Positions 1 through 5,945 of a stretch of DNA of 9,064 nucleotides are shown here, piece by piece. The notes beneath the pieces are model-generated. The model saw only the letters and a program-made list of their open reading frames with translations. It did no database searches and was not told the origin of the DNA. The number at the start of each line of letters is the position of its first letter. Within the stretch, counting starts at the first letter, position 1. The translations under genes were made by a program, and so were the position numbers. The DNA lies in NCBI GenBank assembly GCA_013694825.1, contig JACDBR010000242.1:1-9064 (forward strand), given 5' to 3'. The stretch comes from Solirubrobacterales bacterium. Lineage in GTDB: Bacteria; Actinomycetota; Thermoleophilia; Solirubrobacterales; 70-9.

Positions 1-143
1 GCAGCGCGCCACCGCCGGTCGAGCGTCGCCCGGACGGATCACCGCCCCCCGAGTAGCGAGCCGGCGACCGGCCGCCCGTTTCGCTGCTCACCCGCGATCA
101 GGCAAGGCCGGCGAGCACATGCCGTTCGTCGGGGCCGAGCCAC
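1..143. other. Upstream stretch without an assignable gene
   Basis: No product can be recognised here. One plus-strand frame is open from base 3 to a TAG at 54-56 and would encode a proline- and arginine-rich tail (ending PPPE). It could be the last 17 codons of an upstream gene, but all three forward frames are open over most of this GC-rich stretch, so the assignment is weak. I see no terminator hairpin with a T-tract and no RNA gene. In many actinomycetes folC lies upstream of ndk, so a folate-synthesis gene to the left is a reasonable guess. Confidence 0.2.
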
Positions 144-149
144 TAAGCT
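144..149 (+). promoter_or_regulatory. Candidate -10 element for ndk (possible leaderless start)
   Basis: TAAGCT fits the actinobacterial -10 pattern TANNNT and ends nine bases before the ndk ATG at 159. Transcription would then begin at or within a few bases of the start codon. This fits the absence of any purine-rich Shine-Dalgarno sequence before ndk. No good -35 hexamer lies at 16-18 bases spacing, which is common in leaderless actinobacterial promoters. It is a single short motif, so a chance match is quite possible. Confidence 0.3.
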
Positions 150-158
150 GCCGCGCCG

Positions 159-572
159 ATGGCGGAGACTTCACGCACACTGATCCTCGTAAAGCCCGAC
201 GCGTTCGCCCGCGGCCTGACGGGGGAGGTGCTCGGCCGCTTCGAGCGCAAGGGTCTCGAGCTCGAGGCGCTGAAGCTGATGCAGGCCGACGAGGCTCTCG
301 CGCGCGAGCACTACGCCGAGCACGCCGAAAAGCCGTTCTTCGGGGAGCTGGTCGAGTTCATCACCGGCGGCGCGCTGGTCGCGGCGATCCTCGGCGGGTA
401 CGGCGCCGTCGCCGCGGCGCGCCAGCTGATCGGCGCCACGAATCCGCTCGAGGCGGCGCCGGGGTCGATTCGCGGTGACCTCGGCCTCGAGGTCACCTTC
501 AACATGGTCCACGGCTCGGACTCCGACGAGTCGGCCGAGCGCGAGATCGAGATCTGGTTCCCCGAGCTCTGA
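159..572 (+). CDS. ndk: Nucleoside diphosphate kinase
   Basis: A 137-residue cytoplasmic enzyme that moves the gamma phosphate from ATP to other nucleoside diphosphates through a phosphohistidine, balancing the (d)NTP pools. The length is typical. The nucleotide-site and catalytic residues all fall at the classical positions: Lys12 in VKPDA, Tyr52 in HYAEH, Phe60 in KPFF, Arg88, Thr94 in GATNP, Arg105 in IRGD, Asn115 and the catalytic His118 in NMVHGSDS. The C-terminus WFPEL is also family-like. The usual SGPVVAM-EG-NAV segment is altered here (residues 70-84, [15 protein letters not shown]). The ATG at 159 gives the standard N-terminus just before the first beta strand. No Shine-Dalgarno is seen and a -10-like TAAGCT lies close upstream, so the message may be leaderless. 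maf begins 39 bases after the stop, probably on the same transcript. Confidence 0.96.
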   Translation: MAETSRTLILVKPDAFARGLTGEVLGRFERKGLELEALKLMQADEALAREHYAEHAEKPFFGELVEFITGGALVAAILGGYGAVAAARQLIGATNPLEAAPGSIRGDLGLEVTFNMVHGSDSDESAEREIEIWFPEL

Positions 573-611
573 GGCCGGGCCCGGCTGAGGACCGGAGGCG
601 CGGCTAGAGCG

Positions 612-1259
612 ATGGCGGCCGCGGCGTTCCACGCCCCTGCCGCGCGGATCATCCTCGCCTCGGGCTCACCGCGCCGGCACGCGATCCTGACAGGGCTGGG
701 CGTCGAGTTCGAGGTCGTCAAGCCGGAGGTCGAAGAGCTCAGCGAGGGCGACCCGGACGAGCTCGTAGTCGAGAACGCGTGCCGTAAGGCCCGGGCCGGA
801 CTCGAGCAGTCGGCTTCGGTGACCGACCGCGCTACAGCGTCGAGGCTCGTGATCGCGTGCGACACGGACGTGGCGCTGGACGGCAGTTTGCTGGGCAAAG
901 CTGCCGGCGAGGCACAGGCCCGGCGCCATCTGGAAGCGCTTTCCGGACGCACCCACGAGGTTCTGAGCGGCCTCGTCGTGGCGCCGGCCGGCGGCCGGAC
1001 CGACGCTCGGCTCGAGTCGCGCGTCGTTCGCAGCCGGGTCGCCTTCAAGACGCTCGACGGAGGACTGCTCAATGCCTACCTGCGCTCCGGTGAATGGCGT
1101 GGCAAGGCCGGCGCGTACGCGATCCAAGGCCTCGGCTCGATGCTCGTCGAGCGGATCGAGGGCGACTTCTCGAACATCGTCGGGCTGCCGCTGGGAGCCC
1201 TCCGCGAGCTGATTCCGGCGCTTTTCGCGTCGTTCTCCCATAACTGGCCAAAACCCTAA
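612..1259 (+). CDS. maf: Maf family nucleoside triphosphate pyrophosphatase
   Basis: A 215-residue Maf/YhdE-type enzyme that hydrolyses non-canonical or surplus nucleoside triphosphates to the monophosphate plus pyrophosphate; close relatives act on dTTP/UTP or on methylated nucleotides. The phosphate-binding motif ASGSPRR is at residues 16-22. The acidic motif ACDTDVALDG, with the probable catalytic Asp84, is at 82-91, followed by LLGK. The late signature GKAGAYAIQG (164-173) and IEGDFSNIVGLPL (182-194) is clear. The DTVV version of the acidic motif is more usual than DTDV. I cannot settle the substrate from sequence. GGAGG at 594-598 lies 13 bases before the ATG, a slightly long but acceptable spacing. 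The residues ahead of ARIILASGS form a short alanine-rich lead. A maf gene beside mreBCD is a recurrent arrangement, and overexpressed Maf has been linked to septum inhibition in Bacillus. Confidence 0.94.
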   Translation: MAAAAFHAPAARIILASGSPRRHAILTGLGVEFEVVKPEVEELSEGDPDELVVENACRKARAGLEQSASVTDRATASRLVIACDTDVALDGSLLGKAAGEAQARRHLEALSGRTHEVLSGLVVAPAGGRTDARLESRVVRSRVAFKTLDGGLLNAYLRSGEWRGKAGAYAIQGLGSMLVERIEGDFSNIVGLPLGALRELIPALFASFSHNWPKP

Positions 1260-1293
1260 AGCGAAGAAATAGCCTTAGGCTTTCCCAAAGGGC

Positions 1294-1332
1294 TCAAGTC
1301 CGGGTTTCGGCTGCCGGGACTCACGCTACACT
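1294..1332 (+). promoter_or_regulatory. Candidate promoter(s) of the mre operon
   Basis: Two overlapping candidates lie in the only large gap before mreB. The first is TCAAGTCC (1294-1301), then exactly 11 bases, then GCCGGGAC (1313-1320). This has the layout of a sigma-28/FliA-class promoter (TAAAGTTT-N11-GCCGATAA), matching 5 of 8 bases in each half. The second is a sigma-70-type -10, TACACT (1327-1332), with only a poor -35 (TTTCGG at 1305-1310, spacing 16). Either would give a leader of about 170-180 bases. The stretch just upstream (1255-1290) is unusually AT-rich for this window, as promoter flanks often are. Position supports a promoter here; which sigma factor reads it is uncertain. 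Confidence 0.4.
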
Positions 1333-1369
1333 CGCCCCGCGGCGAGGCCGTTGCGACTCCGTGGGCGCG

Positions 1370-1464
1370 CTCAGGTCGGAGACCTCTGAGCATCCGGCTC
1401 CCCACCGCGCGAGGGGGCGGGCCCGAATGCGCCCGCTGGCGACGGCCGGCCCGCCGCGGCCGTC
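1370..1464 (+). promoter_or_regulatory. Structured GC-rich leader of mreB
   Basis: Three inverted repeats sit in a row in the untranslated region. AGGTC/GACCT (1373-1377 with 1381-1385) has a GGA loop and is flanked by CTC and CTGAG. GCGGGC/GCCCGC (1417-1422 with 1431-1436) has an 8-base loop. GACGGCCG/CGGCCGTC (1441-1448 with 1457-1464) is a perfect 8-bp stem with an 8-base loop. In addition GGCGGGCC (1416-1423) is fully complementary to GGCCCGCC (1448-1455), so the second and third hairpins can be replaced by one 8-bp helix. No T-tract follows, so it is not a classical intrinsic terminator. It matches no riboswitch I recognise. High GC makes such pairings easier by chance, so function is speculative. 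Confidence 0.3.
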
Positions 1465-1508
1465 CTTCGTCCCAGAGCACTCGACCGGAGACACAGACCA
1501 ACCCCGAG

Positions 1509-2567
1509 ATGGGATTCTTCAGCAATCTGTTCGGCTTTGGCGGCCGCGATATGGCGGTTGACCTCGGGACCGCCAACACGCTCGTATACGTGCGTGGCCG
1601 GGGAATCGTTCTCTCCGAGCCCTCCGTGGTGGCCGTCGACGCGCGCACGGGCGAGGTCCATGCCGTCGGCGTCGAGGCCAAGCGGATGCTCGGGCGCACC
1701 CCGGGGACGATCCAGGCGATCCGGCCGCTCAAGGACGGCGTGATCGCCGACTTCGACGTCACCGAGGAGATGCTCCGCCACTTCATTCAGCGGGTCCATC
1801 AGAACCGCTTCGCGCACCCTCGCGTCGTCGTCTGCGTGCCCTCTGGAGTCACCGGCGTCGAGAAGCGCGCCGTCGAGGAGGCGTGCTTGTCGGCAGGTGC
1901 CCGCCAGGCCTACCCGATCGAGGAGCCGATGGCCGCCGCGATCGGCGCCGGGCTCCCTGTCGCCGACCCGACCGGCAGCATGGTGCTCGACATCGGCGGA
2001 GGCACGAGCGAGGTCGCCGTGATCTCGCTCGGCGGGATCGTCGTTTCCGCGTCGATCCGGGTCGGCGGCGACGAGATGGACGACGCGATCGTCAGCCATT
2101 GCAAGCACCAGCACAAGCTCCTGATCGGCCAGCAGACGGCCGAGGAGGTCAAGCTCGAGATCGGCTCCGGCGCCGACATGCCGGAGACGGTCACCGCCGA
2201 GATCCGTGGCCGCGACATGGTCACCGGGCTTCCGAAGACGCTCTCGCTGAGCTCCGACGAGGTTCGCATCGCGCTCGAGGAGCCCGTCTCGCAGATCGTC
2301 GCCGCGGTCAAGGACACGCTCGACCGCACGCCGCCCGAGCTGGCAGGCGACATCATGGATCGCGGCATCACCCTCGCCAGCGGGGGCGCGCTCCTGCAGG
2401 GCATGGACGAGCGCCTGCGCAACGAGTGTCAGATGCCCTGCCACCTGACGGAGTCGCCGCTGACCTGCGTCGCCGTCGGCTCGGGGCGCTCGCTGGAGGA
2501 GTTCGAGGCGATCCATCGCATGAACCGCAGCCGCTCCAACCGCCGCCGCCGTGGGCGGCTGAACTAG
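1509..2567 (+). CDS. mreB: Rod shape-determining protein MreB
   Basis: A bacterial actin homologue of 352 residues that polymerises on ATP into membrane-bound filaments and guides side-wall synthesis. The start MGFFSNLFGFGGRD resembles the amphipathic membrane-binding N-terminus of MreB. Actin-fold motifs follow in order: phosphate-1 VDLGTANTLVYV (17-28), PSVVAVD (38-44), IRPLKDGVIADF (71-82), CVPSGVT (109-115), IEEPMAAAIGAGLP (137-150), phosphate-2 DIGGGTSEVAVI (161-172), RVGGDEMD (184-191), GRDMVTGLPKT (234-244) and the adenosine motif ASGGALLQG (290-298), normally TGGGALL. The last 12 or so residues form an arginine-rich tail (RSRSNRRRRGRLN). An internal ATG at 1551 would remove the membrane anchor, so 1509 is preferred. 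GGAG at 1487-1490 is a rather distant ribosome site, 18 bases away. It opens the mreBCD-mrdA-rodA unit, and mreC starts 5 bases after its stop. Confidence 0.97.
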   Translation: MGFFSNLFGFGGRDMAVDLGTANTLVYVRGRGIVLSEPSVVAVDARTGEVHAVGVEAKRMLGRTPGTIQAIRPLKDGVIADFDVTEEMLRHFIQRVHQNRFAHPRVVVCVPSGVTGVEKRAVEEACLSAGARQAYPIEEPMAAAIGAGLPVADPTGSMVLDIGGGTSEVAVISLGGIVVSASIRVGGDEMDDAIVSHCKHQHKLLIGQQTAEEVKLEIGSGADMPETVTAEIRGRDMVTGLPKTLSLSSDEVRIALEEPVSQIVAAVKDTLDRTPPELAGDIMDRGITLASGGALLQGMDERLRNECQMPCHLTESPLTCVAVGSGRSLEEFEAIHRMNRSRSNRRRRGRLN

Positions 2568-2572
2568 AAACC

Positions 2573-3451
2573 GTGTACCGCAAGCAGATCAGACGCCGGC
2601 GGGCGGTCCTCGTTGGGCTGATCGTCGCCTGTCTGGTGCTGCTGTCGCTGTCCTTCTCGGAGGCCCGCAGCGGACCGATCCACAGCCTGCAGAAGGGTTT
2701 GGCGACGATCACCGCGCCGATCTCCGAAGGCGCCAGCGTCGCGCTGAAGCCCGCTCGCGACCTGATCGGCTGGTTCGACGACACCTTCTCCGCCCAGGGC
2801 GAGAACGACGAGCTCGTGGCCGAGCTGGCGGCGACCCGAGCCGAGCTGGCCCGCGCCCAGGGAGCGATCGAGGACAACGAGGAGCTTCGCGACCAGCTGG
2901 GGCTGCCGACGGATGGGGAGCTGGGCTCCTACGAGCCCGTGACCGCCCGCGTGATCGGCCGCTCGTCCACGGTCTGGTACTCGAGCGTGCAGATCGACAC
3001 GGGCTCGAGCGCCGGCCTCGCCGTCGACGACCCGGTCCAGACCGGCGATGGCCTGGTCGGGCGGATCAGCGACGTCACGGCCACCACCTCGACGATCTCG
3101 CTGATCACCGACCCCCGCAACGCCGTCACCGCCGAGGTCATCGACGGTGACGCGCGGGCGCCCTGGGGAGTCGTCGAGGCCGAGGTCGGCAACCCGGAGA
3201 CCCTGTATCTCGACTTCATCGAGAACGAGGCGGAGGTCGAGAAGGACCAGATCCTGATCACCGCCGGCTGGTCGGACGGCCGCCTTTCCTCCGCCTATCC
3301 GCCGGGGATCGAGATCGGGCGAATCGAGAACGCCGAGGTCGGCCAGGGCGACTTCCAGGAGGTCGAGGTCCGGCCTTTCGTCGATATGCGCGAGCTCGAG
3401 TACGTCCAGGTCCTGACCGGCGGACCCGACCGCGGCGAGCTCGTCAAGTGA
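2573..3451 (+). CDS. mreC: Rod shape-determining protein MreC
   Basis: A 292-residue bitopic protein that forms the outer-side scaffold of the elongasome and activates PBP2. A basic cytoplasmic N-terminus (RRRR at 7-10) precedes one membrane segment at about 11-28. A charged helix with heptad character follows at about 76-110, the usual MreC coiled coil for dimerisation. The beta-rich extracytoplasmic part comes next, with VTARVIGRSSTVWYSSVQID (123-142), the loop DDPVQTGDGLVGRISDV (152-168), the family-typical YPPGIEIGRI (242-251) and the closing VEVRPFVDMRELEYVQVL (264-281). The GTG start gives the positively charged end just before the membrane segment. This frame stays open far back into mreB, but that part codes arginine-rich nonsense and is not part of the gene. 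No clear Shine-Dalgarno is present, so coupling to mreB termination 5 bases upstream is likely. The stop overlaps the mreD start by four bases (GTGA). Confidence 0.95.
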   Translation: MYRKQIRRRRAVLVGLIVACLVLLSLSFSEARSGPIHSLQKGLATITAPISEGASVALKPARDLIGWFDDTFSAQGENDELVAELAATRAELARAQGAIEDNEELRDQLGLPTDGELGSYEPVTARVIGRSSTVWYSSVQIDTGSSAGLAVDDPVQTGDGLVGRISDVTATTSTISLITDPRNAVTAEVIDGDARAPWGVVEAEVGNPETLYLDFIENEAEVEKDQILITAGWSDGRLSSAYPPGIEIGRIENAEVGQGDFQEVEVRPFVDMRELEYVQVLTGGPDRGELVK

Positions 3452-4050
3452 TCGTCACACGACGCATCGTGCTGCGCATCGCGGCGATCGTCTTCTTCGC
3501 CGTCCTCTTGCAGACTTCGTTCCTCTCCTATCTGGAGGTCGCGGGCACGATCCCCGACATGCTGCCCGTGGTCGTCGTCTGTCTCGGGCTGCTGGGCGGT
3601 GGGGTGGTCGGCGCGGTCTGCGGCTTCGCCACCGGCCTGCTGGTCGACGCGATCCTGCTCCAGACGCTTGGGATTACCTCGCTCGCGCTGCTGTCGGTCG
3701 GCTACCTGGCCGGTCGCTATCGCGAGGGCTTCGAGATCTCCAACTCGCTGACCCCGCCCCTGCTGGCTGGCGGCTTCACGATCGTCGCGGCGACCGCGTT
3801 CGCCGTGCTCCAGCTGATGCTCGGCGTCGACGCCGCGGTCTCGCTGCTGGTCGTCCGCGACATTTTCGTCCAGGGCCTGAGCGCCTTCGTGCTGGCGATC
3901 GCGATCTACCCGCTGATCAGGCGCACGCTGCGCCCGGCGCTGGTCGAGGAGGGCGCCGGCAGCCGTGTTCTCACCGAGGGCCGGGGTGCACGCCGGCGCG
4001 CTCGGCGTTCCGCCCGGGGGCCCCGGATTCGAAGGCGCGTGGCGACGTGA
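3448..4050 (+). CDS. mreD: Rod shape-determining protein MreD
   Basis: A 200-residue integral membrane protein of the elongasome that binds MreC and tunes how MreC activates PBP2. Five or so hydrophobic segments are visible, at about 7-27, 38-60, 62-89 (broken by Asp67), 105-125 and 135-157. The family pattern is present: IPDMLPVVVVCLGLLGG, then GFATGLLVDAI, then LGITSLALLSVGYLAGRY. The protein is longer than typical MreD (about 160-170 residues) because of a hydrophilic C-terminal tail with 12 arginines in the last 30 residues. The GTG start at 3448 overlaps the mreC stop as GTGA. The end overlaps the mrdA start region (GTGATGATG), pointing to coupled translation along the operon. Confidence 0.92.
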   Translation: MIVTRRIVLRIAAIVFFAVLLQTSFLSYLEVAGTIPDMLPVVVVCLGLLGGGVVGAVCGFATGLLVDAILLQTLGITSLALLSVGYLAGRYREGFEISNSLTPPLLAGGFTIVAATAFAVLQLMLGVDAAVSLLVVRDIFVQGLSAFVLAIAIYPLIRRTLRPALVEEGAGSRVLTEGRGARRRARRSARGPRIRRRVAT

Positions 4051-5945
4051 TGATGAGCGGCGGAGTCAGCGGCGGTGCCGAGAACCGCCAGGCAAGTCGC
4101 TTCTCGCTGCGGATCGCCGTCTTGGGCGGGGCCGCCCTGGTCCTGTTTGCGGTCATCTTCCTGCGCCTCTGGTACCTCGAGGTGCTCTCGGGCGATGAGT
4201 ACCTGGCCGAGGCGCAGGACAACCAGGTGCGGGAGTTCACGGTCCAGGCGCCCCGGGGCGAGATCCTCGACGCCGACGGCAAGCCGCTGGTCACCAACCG
4301 GACGGCGCTGGCGCTCCAGATCCGCACCGACGAGCTGCCGGTGGGACGCGAGCGCCAGGCCCAGCTGCTGCGCCGCACGGCCGAGCTGATCGAGACGCCG
4401 GTCGAGAGGATCCGCAAGGAGATCCGCCTCCAGACCCTCGAGGCCCCGGCCAGCCCCGTGACGCTCGAGCGCGACGTCCCCTACAAGCTCGTCTACTACC
4501 TCTCCGAGCACCAGCGCGACTACCCGGGTGTCACCATCGACCGGATCTACGTGCGCCGCTACCCGCAGGGCACGCTCGCCGCCCACGCGCTCGGCTATGT
4601 GCGCGAGATCAACGAGGAGCAGCTCGCCGAGCCGCAGTGGAAGGGGATCGAGTCGGGGGACTTCATCGGCCAGGACGGGCTCGAGTACAGCTACGACAGC
4701 GTGCTTCGCGGCGTCAACGGCGCCACGCGCGTTCAAGTCGACGCCGACGGCCTGCCGACGGGCAAGGCACTCTCGACCCGCGAGCCCGAGGCGGGCAACG
4801 ACCTGATCACCTCGCTCGATGTCGACGTCCAGCGGGCCGCCGAGGAGGCGATGGAGGCGCGGGGCCTGCCCGGCGCCTTCGCCGCGATCAACGTCAACAC
4901 CGGTGGGGTAGTCGCGCTCGGCTCGTATCCCACCTACGACCCCGCCGTCTTCTCCAAGCCGATCGTCACCGAATCGACCTACGAGCGGCTGACCGCCGAG
5001 GACCAGGGCAACCCGCTGTTCAACCGCGCGATCAAGGGCGGCTATCCAACCGGCTCGACCTTCAAGCCGATCACTGCGCTGGCGGCGCTCGACAGCGGCA
5101 ACGTGACGACCACCGAGGTGATCGGTGACAGCACCGGCTTCTTCTCGGTTGGCACGCAGCGCTTCTACAACGCCGGCCAGGCCGTGCTCGGCTCGCAGAG
5201 CCTCCAGGGAGCGCTCCAGGTCTCCTCCGACGTCTTCTTCTACAACCTCGGATTTCGCACCAACTCGCAGGAGCCCGACGGCGGTGCGCTCCAGGAGTGG
5301 GCGCGCCAGCTCTCGCTCGGCAGCCAGACGGGGATCGATCTGCCGAACGAGGAGCCGGGCCGGATCCCCGACCCGAAGTGGCGCAACGAGCTCTACGCGG
5401 ACGGCCTGACCGATCGCGAGTGGACAGTGGGCGACAACATCAACCTCTCCGTCGGCCAGGGCGACCTCGCGGCCGATCCGCTCCAGATGGCGGTCGCCTA
5501 CGCGACGATCGGCAATGGCAGCGACGTGATGCGCCCGCACCTGGGCCTGCGGGTCGAAGACCCCAGCGGCCGGACGGTCCAGGAGATCACCCCCGAGCCG
5601 CGCCGCACGGTCGAGATCGAGGACGACTGGCGCCAGACGATCATGGCCGGGCTCGAGGCAGCGGCGATGTCGCCGGGAGGGACCTCCTACGGCTGCTTCG
5701 GCAACTTCCCGATCCCGATCGCCGGCAAGACCGGAACCGCCGAGCGCTACGGCTACGAGGATCAGTCCTGGTACGTCGCCCTGGCGCCGGCTGAGAATCC
5801 CGAGATCGCGGTTGCGGTGACGATGGAGGAGGGCGGCTTTGGCGCCGACTCGGCTGCTCCGGCTACGAAGCAGATCCTTGCCGAGTACTTCGAGCTTGAA
5901 CGAGTCGATCCGGGCTGCGGCGTGGAGACGGGGCGGATCGAGTGA
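4047..5945 (+). CDS. mrdA: Penicillin-binding protein 2, elongasome transpeptidase
   Basis: A class B (monofunctional) penicillin-binding protein of 632 residues that cross-links glycan strands made by RodA. A short cytoplasmic end precedes one membrane anchor at about 21-43. The dimerisation/pedestal domain (about 60-250) contains the conserved APRGEILDADGKPLVTN (68-84), the RRYPQGTLAAHALGYV stretch (170-185) and the DGLEYSYDSVLRGVNG motif (210-225). The transpeptidase domain (about 275-612) has the active-site STFK (Ser337, Lys340), an SSD motif (393-395) in the place of SxN, and KTGTAE (561-566). The beta-lactam target fold is therefore complete. Its only two cysteines, Cys550 and Cys624, are both extracytoplasmic. 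The start is ambiguous among GTG 4047, ATG 4050 and ATG 4053, all in frame; GAAGG at 4031-4035 suits any of them. It overlaps mreD before it and rodA after it. Confidence 0.96.
   Translation: MMMSGGVSGGAENRQASRFSLRIAVLGGAALVLFAVIFLRLWYLEVLSGDEYLAEAQDNQVREFTVQAPRGEILDADGKPLVTNRTALALQIRTDELPVGRERQAQLLRRTAELIETPVERIRKEIRLQTLEAPASPVTLERDVPYKLVYYLSEHQRDYPGVTIDRIYVRRYPQGTLAAHALGYVREINEEQLAEPQWKGIESGDFIGQDGLEYSYDSVLRGVNGATRVQVDADGLPTGKALSTREPEAGNDLITSLDVDVQRAAEEAMEARGLPGAFAAINVNTGGVVALGSYPTYDPAVFSKPIVTESTYERLTAEDQGNPLFNRAIKGGYPTGSTFKPITALAALDSGNVTTTEVIGDSTGFFSVGTQRFYNAGQAVLGSQSLQGALQVSSDVFFYNLGFRTNSQEPDGGALQEWARQLSLGSQTGIDLPNEEPGRIPDPKWRNELYADGLTDREWTVGDNINLSVGQGDLAADPLQMAVAYATIGNGSDVMRPHLGLRVEDPSGRTVQEITPEPRRTVEIEDDWRQTIMAGLEAAAMSPGGTSYGCFGNFPIPIAGKTGTAERYGYEDQSWYVALAPAENPEIAVAVTMEEGGFGADSAAPATKQILAEYFELERVDPGCGVETGRIE

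Noticed and set aside
119..478. A plus-strand frame overlapping ndk, beginning [11 protein letters not shown]
   Set aside because: It turns into arginine-rich nonsense where it overlaps ndk, which has perfect family motifs in the other frame.
1255..1292. Possible terminator after maf: CCTAAAGC / GCCTTAGG, then CCCAAAGGG
   Set aside because: The 8-bp stem has a mismatch and there is no T-tract after either repeat, so an intrinsic terminator cannot be supported; the AT-rich patch is better read as promoter flank.
1361..1561. A possible 66-codon leader peptide frame running into the mreB start
   Set aside because: It has a GTG start with no Shine-Dalgarno, proline/arginine-rich composition, and no run of regulatory codons; it appears to be open by chance.
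1371..2516. A 381-codon open frame on the minus strand opposite mreB
   Set aside because: Shadow of mreB codon bias; no domain, no ribosome site, and it would run against the operon.
1883..2572. N-terminal extension of MreC back into the mreB coding region
   Set aside because: The frame is open but encodes arginine-rich text unlike any MreC; the GTG at 2573 gives the normal basic end plus membrane anchor.
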